DNA of 9,906 nt from the NCBI GenBank assembly GCA_027624995.1, contig JAQBTI010000064.1, forward strand, positions 1 through 9,906, written 5' to 3'. This document shows positions 5,879 through 9,906 of the stretch, piece after piece. Every line of letters starts with the position of its first letter. The first letter of the stretch is position 1. The DNA comes from Chloroflexota bacterium. Lineage in GTDB: Bacteria; Chloroflexota; Dehalococcoidia; Lucifugimonadales; CATQGZ01. A program made the translations under genes and the position numbers. Under the pieces are notes generated by a model that worked only from the letters and a program-made list of their open reading frames with translations, was not told the DNA's origin and made no database searches.

Positions 5879-7279
5879 TTGAAGAGCGACATCGCCCTGT
5901 TGGCCCACCTGCTTCGTAGGGCGGGATTCGGCGCGAACCGGGCCGAGCTCGAAGAGTACACGTCGCGGGGCTACGAAGCCGTCGTCGACAGTCTCCTCCA
6001 CCCCGAACGGTCCCCGGAGGTCGACGACGACGTGATCGGCCGCTACAACCTCGGCGTGGTCCTTCAGGCTTCCTTCGCCGGCGAGGCCGAGCGGTGGTTC
6101 TACCGCATGATCAACACCAAACGCCCCCTCCAGGAGAAGATCGCACTTTTCTGGCACCACGTGTTTGCCACGGCCTGGTACAAGACGGAACACAATCCGG
6201 ACCTGGTGCGCCAGATTGAGATGTTCCGGGAGATCGGCCTCTCGGACCTCAGGACCATCCTCACAAGGCTCTCCAGGGACCCCGCGATGCTGGACTGGCT
6301 GGACAATCAGGAGAACCACAAAGACGAGCCCAATGAGAACTATGCGCGTGAGCTTCTCGAGCTGTTTTCCATGGGGGTGGGCAACTACTCCGAAGATGAC
6401 ATCAAGAACGCCGCGCTTGCCTTCACCGGCTGGTCCTTCGTCCAGCCGATACCCGGCTACCCGTACGGCCAATACCCGTCCGAATTCGCTTATCTGGATG
6501 AAGAACACGATGATAGCGAGAAGACTTTTCTCGGCGAGACCGGGCGTTTCAACGGTGAGGACATCATCGACATCATCGTCAGACAGCCCGCCACAGCGGA
6601 GTTCATTTCACGGCACCTCTACAACTTCTTTGTTGCCGACGAGCCCCAGGTACCTTCGTGGAACCAGGTGCCTCCTCAAGACCCCGACGCCATCAAGACA
6701 CTGGTGGACACGTATTTCAAGACAGGCGGAGATATTCGGGCGGTCCTTGGAGCGCTGTTCCGCTCTGATTTCTTCAAGGAGGCCACGTTCCGCCGGGTGA
6801 AGTGTCCCGCCGAATTTATCGCGGGCACGGTGAAGATCGTGGACACCGACCACTTCCCGTCACCCGGCCTGGCCCGCCTCCCGGCGGCGTCAACGATGAT
6901 GGGCCAGGAGCTTCTAAACCCCCCAACGGTCGAGGGTTGGCATACAGGCAAAGAGTGGATCGACGGAGGCACACTGGCGGTACGCGTAGACTTTGCTGTA
7001 CAAGAGGTCTCGGACTCGTCCAGCCCGGGAGTCCGGGCTATCGCCGAGAGGCTCGGGGCCCAAGGTCGGTCGGTCTCCCCCGAAGAGTTCGTCGACATCT
7101 GTCTTGACCTGATCGGCCCCCTGGAGGTTGGCGGAGAGACCCACGCTGCGCTGCTCAAGCACGCCCGTGAGGCAGGCCCGCTGACCTTCGAGAATGGCAT
7201 CGACCCAGAAATCGTCTCGACTAGGGTCGTCCGACTGCTTCAGCTGATCGTGTCCGCCCGAGAGTACCAGTTCGCCTAG
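5879..7279 (+). CDS. DUF1800 family protein
   Basis: This is a 466-aa, apparently complete DUF1800 protein. Family landmarks are HLLRRAGFGA at 10-19, FWHHVFATAWYK at 91-102, and PNENYARELLELFSMG at 151-166 leading into a YSEDDIKNAALAFTGWSF block. A C-terminal helical part ends in LLQLIVSAREYQFA. DUF1800 proteins have no settled biochemical role. They often stand beside a DUF1501 (sulfatase-like) gene; none is in this window. No signal peptide is evident, which differs from the many exported members, so this one may be cytoplasmic. The start is TTG with AGGAGG at optimal distance; an earlier start would lie in the promoter. The NHL-repeat gene follows after 159 nt in the same direction and could be co-transcribed. 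Confidence 0.92.
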   Translation: MKSDIALLAHLLRRAGFGANRAELEEYTSRGYEAVVDSLLHPERSPEVDDDVIGRYNLGVVLQASFAGEAERWFYRMINTKRPLQEKIALFWHHVFATAWYKTEHNPDLVRQIEMFREIGLSDLRTILTRLSRDPAMLDWLDNQENHKDEPNENYARELLELFSMGVGNYSEDDIKNAALAFTGWSFVQPIPGYPYGQYPSEFAYLDEEHDDSEKTFLGETGRFNGEDIIDIIVRQPATAEFISRHLYNFFVADEPQVPSWNQVPPQDPDAIKTLVDTYFKTGGDIRAVLGALFRSDFFKEATFRRVKCPAEFIAGTVKIVDTDHFPSPGLARLPAASTMMGQELLNPPTVEGWHTGKEWIDGGTLAVRVDFAVQEVSDSSSPGVRAIAERLGAQGRSVSPEEFVDICLDLIGPLEVGGETHAALLKHAREAGPLTFENGIDPEIVSTRVVRLLQLIVSAREYQFA

Positions 7280-7319
7280 GGTGTTAGGGTCTCTGCACTA
7301 AAACTCGCGTTGCAGGGCC

Positions 7320-7385
7320 GTGGTTCAACAGGCTCGTCACGAACGTAAATTCAAATCACCGTTCGCCCTGAGCTTGTCGAAGGGC
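7320..7385. repeat. Inverted pair of dispersed palindromic repeats
   Basis: The arm at 7321-7345 (containing TTCAACAGGCTCG and CACGAACG) is the reverse complement, at 16 of 25 positions, of 7360-7384 (CGTTCGCCCTGAGCTTGTCG and on). The arms are separated by 14 nt. The right arm is itself a small palindrome, GCCCT...AGGGC. This motif type (CCCTGAGCNTGTCGAAGGG) is, from memory, a dispersed intergenic repeat in many environmental bacterial genomes. The transcript could fold into a long stem that may stabilise the DUF1800 mRNA end or terminate it. Confidence 0.6.
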
Positions 7386-7425
7386 AATTCGCGCGACGCG
7401 ACGCTTTTGGTGCAAAGCCGGTGTC

Positions 7426-7431
7426 AGGAGG
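7426..7431 (+). promoter_or_regulatory. Ribosome binding site that fixes the NHL-protein start
   Basis: AGGAGG lies 7 nt before the ATG at 7439. It rules out the in-frame GTG at 7421, which precedes it. No clear promoter was found in 7280-7425. Confidence 0.7.
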
Positions 7432-7438
7432 CGGCCTA

Positions 7439-8473
7439 ATGTCACAGAACAGGAATGGTCCGCCTCACGCGCTTCTCAGGGCGGGTTTTCCCTACGTCAA
7501 AACCATCGGGATGATACGCACGACCCCGGCCCCGGTCGACATCGCCATCGGCACGGACCGCCGGCTTTACGTTCTCTGTCGAGGGCGTGAAGGCGGAATC
7601 TTCCCAAATAGTTGGGATGACGACTATCCCCAGACCAGCGTTGCCATAGGCGGAAAAGGAACGGGCGACGGCGAGCTAACATGGCCGACCGCTGTCATCC
7701 TGGACAGTGAGGAGAACCTGTATGTCGCCGACGATGCCCTGGACGCGGTCACTGTGTTCGACAATGACGGCGGCTTCCTGCGCAGATGGGGGGAGCACGG
7801 CGATGGCGACGGCGAATTCGACCACCTGGCGAGCATAGCGTTCGACCCCGACGACAACATCTACGCCTCCGACACTCTGAATCATCGGGTCCAGAAGTTG
7901 ACCAAGGACGGGCGATTCCTGGCGAAGTGGGGCGAGTTCGGCGACGGCCCCGGCCAGTTCAACATGCCCTGGGGAATCGAGGTGGACGCCTGGGGCTTCG
8001 TATATGTCGTGGACTGGCGGAACGATAGAGTCCAGAAGTTCACCGCTGAGGGGGAGTTCGTCTTCTCGCTTGGCAGCTCCGGCAGCGGGGACGGTGAGTT
8101 CAAACGGCCGTCGGGCGTCGCCGTGGACAAGGACGGCGACATTTATGTCGCAGACAGGGAGAACCATCGGGCCCAACTCTTCAGTAAGGAGGGCCGGTAC
8201 GTCGAGAAGTTTATTGGCGACGGGACCATTTCTCGGTCTGGCCGTCTCTACCTGATCAACAACCCTGGCCCGCTGCGCCAGCGTGAGTCGACCGATCTCG
8301 AGCCTCAGAAGCGGTTCAGGGGGCCGGTCTCGGTCAGGGTCGATGACGGCGGCGCAATGTACGTCCCGGACTACGGGTCGTCCCGAGTCCAGATCTACCA
8401 GAAAGAGGCCTACCCTCTGGGGGCCGACCAGATAGCGCCGCCGCAGCGTTCGCCGAAGCTGTACACAATGTAG
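7439..8473 (+). CDS. NHL-repeat beta-propeller protein
   Basis: This 344-aa protein consists of NHL repeats about 47 residues apart. Three clear units repeat the pattern GDG-F-x-PxGIAVD-x-IYVADxxNHRVQKF: around 76-110, 122-158 and 169-205, with a fourth at 216-250. A degenerate unit follows near 290-330 (GPVSVRVDDGGAMYVPDYGSSRVQIY) and an N-terminal one near 30-60 (VDIAIGTDRRLYVLCRG), suggesting a six-bladed propeller. NHL propellers bind proteins, RNA or small ligands, or act as lyases; no catalytic residues can be assigned here. There is no signal peptide or membrane segment and no fused effector domain. It may share a transcript with the DUF1800 gene. The stop lies in a hairpin shared with the convergent dipeptidase gene. 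Confidence 0.88.
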   Translation: MSQNRNGPPHALLRAGFPYVKTIGMIRTTPAPVDIAIGTDRRLYVLCRGREGGIFPNSWDDDYPQTSVAIGGKGTGDGELTWPTAVILDSEENLYVADDALDAVTVFDNDGGFLRRWGEHGDGDGEFDHLASIAFDPDDNIYASDTLNHRVQKLTKDGRFLAKWGEFGDGPGQFNMPWGIEVDAWGFVYVVDWRNDRVQKFTAEGEFVFSLGSSGSGDGEFKRPSGVAVDKDGDIYVADRENHRAQLFSKEGRYVEKFIGDGTISRSGRLYLINNPGPLRQRESTDLEPQKRFRGPVSVRVDDGGAMYVPDYGSSRVQIYQKEAYPLGADQIAPPQRSPKLYTM

Positions 8474-8490
8474 GCGGTCTACTCGCCTAC
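8470..8490. terminator. Hairpin shared by two convergent stop codons
   Basis: GTAGGCG (8470-8476) pairs with CGCCTAC (8484-8490) around a 7-nt loop. The NHL gene's TAG (8471-8473) lies in the left arm and the dipeptidase's TAG (8481-8479) in the loop. The position suits a two-way transcription end. No T-run follows on either strand, so termination is inferred, not shown. Confidence 0.4.
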
Positions 8491-9684
8491 TACGGTCTCC
8501 AGCACGCGCAGAACGTTCAGCCCGAGGACCTTCTGCACGTCCCCGTCGGAGTAGCCCCGGTTCAGCATCTCCTCTGTGATCCACGGGACCTTGGAACAGT
8601 CCTCCATGCCGGTGGGCGTCCTGGAGCCGTCGAAGTCCGAGCCCAGTCCGACGTGATCGATACCAGCCACGCCGACCATATGGTCGATGTGGTCAACTAA
8701 CTCAGTGTATTGAGGCTTCTTCAGCTCGGGCGCAGATCGCTCAGAGTGCTCGGCCTTCACGGCGTCCTTGGCCTGTTTCAGCGCCTCTGCGTCGCCCGCA
8801 TGTTCCTTCTCCACCTCTGCCAGTCTCGCGTCCCGCCACCTGTCGATCTCCCGGGTCGCCAGATTGCACGCCTGAGATACGAAAGTCACCTCGTAGTTGA
8901 CGCAAACGACGCCGTTGTTTTCCGCCACGGCCTTTAGCTGCTCGTCGTTTATGTTTCGTGGGTTCTGGCAGATGGTCCAGGCCGACGAGTGGGAGGCCAT
9001 CACCGGCTTGGTGGTCGTCTCTATCGCGTCCCAGAACGTTTTTCTGGCGACATGGGATATGTCGACGATCACGCCCAACCTGTTCATCTCCCGCACGACC
9101 TCTCGGCCGAAGTCGGTCAGCCCGTTATGCCTGGAGTCGCCGGACATCCATCCATCGCGAATGAACGCGGCCCTTCCCTCCTGCCAGTTGGTAGGGGCTT
9201 CGTCTCCAGCCTCGTCCTGGATCCCGTCGGCCCATTTGTTGCTCATGTTGTGGGTCAGTGTCATGTACCGCACGCCGCGCTCGTGGAACATGCCCAGGAC
9301 CTCCAGGCTGTCCACCATAGCGTGCCCGCCCTCGACACACAGAATCCCCGCGATCTTGTCCTCGCCAGTGATGCGGCGCACGTCCGCGGCGGTGCGGGCC
9401 TGTTCGATCTCGGAGGGGTACTCGGCGCAGAGCTCGTCATGTGCGTCGAAGTAAGCGGTGACGCGTTTGACTGCATCTTTCGGAGTGAAGCGCCCTGGGT
9501 CCACGAACCCCGCGAAAAACTGCGCCTTCTGGTTTCCGGCCCGCATCCGAGGCAGGTCCAGGTGGCCCTTGCCCGTCTCGGTTCCAAGGTCCTCGCCGTC
9601 GTCGACCGCCCTGGCAAGACTATCCGAGTGCGTGTCGAACACCAGCGATGAGAAGTGCAGTTTCGAGGCTCTTTCGCTGACCAA
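8479..9684 (-). CDS. M19 family (renal/membrane) dipeptidase
   Basis: This 401-aa zinc peptidase hydrolyses dipeptides, including those with D-residues at the C-terminal side. The binuclear zinc ligands are all visible in order: His19 and Asp21 (DTHSDS), Glu118 (VEGGHAM), His211 (VDISHVA), His232 (ASHSSA), and the later Asp350 in GLGSDFDGS. LTHNMSNKWADG (143-154) is the substrate-loop block. A Lys/Glu-rich helical insert spans about 285-325. No signal peptide is seen, so it is probably cytoplasmic. The start is TTG at 9684, 5 nt after AGGAGG. The frame stays open further upstream, but that extension translates the -10 box and two copies of a DNA repeat, so it is not real. The gene is convergent with the NHL gene. 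Confidence 0.94.
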   Translation of the reverse strand: MVSERASKLHFSSLVFDTHSDSLARAVDDGEDLGTETGKGHLDLPRMRAGNQKAQFFAGFVDPGRFTPKDAVKRVTAYFDAHDELCAEYPSEIEQARTAADVRRITGEDKIAGILCVEGGHAMVDSLEVLGMFHERGVRYMTLTHNMSNKWADGIQDEAGDEAPTNWQEGRAAFIRDGWMSGDSRHNGLTDFGREVVREMNRLGVIVDISHVARKTFWDAIETTTKPVMASHSSAWTICQNPRNINDEQLKAVAENNGVVCVNYEVTFVSQACNLATREIDRWRDARLAEVEKEHAGDAEALKQAKDAVKAEHSERSAPELKKPQYTELVDHIDHMVGVAGIDHVGLGSDFDGSRTPTGMEDCSKVPWITEEMLNRGYSDGDVQKVLGLNVLRVLETVVGE

Positions 9685-9689
9685 CTTTC

Positions 9690-9695
9690 CCTCCT
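9690..9695 (-). promoter_or_regulatory. Ribosome binding site that fixes the dipeptidase TTG start
   Basis: On the minus strand AGGAGG is followed after 5 nt by TTG (9684-9682). The spacing is identical to that of the DUF1800 gene's TTG start. Confidence 0.7.
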
Positions 9696-9721
9696 GTTCG
9701 TGTGGTTCTGGGAGCCTCGCG

Positions 9722-9730
9722 ATTGTACCA
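9722..9730 (-). promoter_or_regulatory. Extended -10 promoter element for the dipeptidase gene
   Basis: On the minus strand TG-G-TACAAT places the -10 at 9727-9722 and the extended TG at 9730-9729. The -35 region is poor. A start near 9715 gives a leader of about 30 nt to the TTG. Confidence 0.5.
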
Positions 9731-9750
9731 GGTTGGCAGGGAGCCCATCC

Positions 9751-9816
9751 AGTTCTTTCCCGCGCGGGCGGCAACCCTCCCCGTCTTTCCCGCGCAGGCG
9801 GGAAGCCATCCCGTCT
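9751..9816. repeat. Tandem 30-bp palindromic repeat units
   Basis: Bases 9751-9780 and 9781-9810 match at 22 of 30 positions in exact 30-bp register, with core TCTTTCCCGCGC-GGCGG. A third unit is broken off after CCGTCT (9811-9816). Each core holds a CCCGC/GCGGG-type palindrome. It resembles the dispersed CCCGCGNNNGCGGG intergenic repeats of many bacteria. It sits just upstream of the dipeptidase promoter. Confidence 0.65.
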
Positions 9817-9885
9817 CACGCCAATGACTTAGACGTCCACCTCAGCCGGGCGCGATTCCCAAACGCCAGTGAAATCGACCAACAT

Positions 9886-9906
9886 GTCACCCTGAGCGGA
9901 GCGAAG
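9886..9906. repeat. Dispersed palindromic repeat running off the right edge
   Basis: The last bases read GTCACCCTGAGCGGAGCGAAG. CCCTGAGC-N4-CGAAG is the same framework as the repeat arm at 7366-7384 with a different centre. The unit would end in GGG just outside the window. Bases 9817-9885 hold nothing I can name. Confidence 0.5.

Noticed and set aside
5750..6508. 252-aa minus-strand frame opposite the DUF1800 gene
   Set aside because: It is a shadow of the DUF1800 codons in a GC-rich sequence; the plus strand has clear family motifs and signals.
7676..8584. 302-aa minus-strand frame opposite the NHL gene
   Set aside because: It mirrors the NHL repeat structure and its periodicity derives from the plus-strand repeats; no ribosome site or motif supports it.

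Overview
The window is a GC-rich bacterial chromosome segment of ordinary housekeeping and accessory genes. A DUF1800 protein, an NHL-repeat propeller, a small DUF5679 zinc-ribbon protein, a NurA-type nuclease and an M19 dipeptidase occur close together, and starts are often TTG or GTG behind AGGAGG. This would fit an uncultivated Chloroflexota (Dehalococcoidia/SAR202-like) genome. That placement is inferred from gene-family habit only; no rRNA or other phylogenetic marker is present.

Layout. Bases 1-261 hold no convincing gene but end in a promoter-like extended -10. Next is a stand-alone TPP-binding domain protein resembling the beta subunit of sulfopyruvate/phosphonopyruvate decarboxylases (262-825, +). 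It converges on, and overlaps by 11 nt, a toxin-antitoxin pair on the minus strand: a PIN-domain VapC toxin (815-1243) and a helix-turn-helix antitoxin (1240-1644). A palindrome over the pair's own promoter looks like an autoregulatory operator. Divergent from this pair is selB (1782-3644, +), the selenocysteine-specific elongation factor. It is followed almost without gaps by an unrecognised 171-aa protein (3656-4171) and a NurA-like nuclease (4173-5387), so the three probably form one operon.

A 47-aa DUF5679 zinc-ribbon protein (5547-5690, +) has its own near-consensus promoter. A long inverted repeat (5726-5816) precedes the DUF1800 gene (5879-7279, +), which is followed, after a repeat-bearing gap, by an NHL-repeat beta-propeller protein (7439-8473, +). 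The last gene is a complete M19 membrane-type dipeptidase on the minus strand (8479-9684). Its stop and that of the NHL gene lie in one shared hairpin. The right edge carries 30-bp tandem palindromic repeats and part of a dispersed palindromic repeat.

Four of the five promoters proposed on extended or consensus -10 boxes share TG-n-TAnnnT. The most interesting points are the selB-unknown-nurA cluster with no visible selA, selD, selC or herA, the orphan TPP domain, the operator-controlled PIN system, and the several inverted repeats between genes. I saw no CRISPR array, tRNA, rRNA, prophage or insertion sequence.
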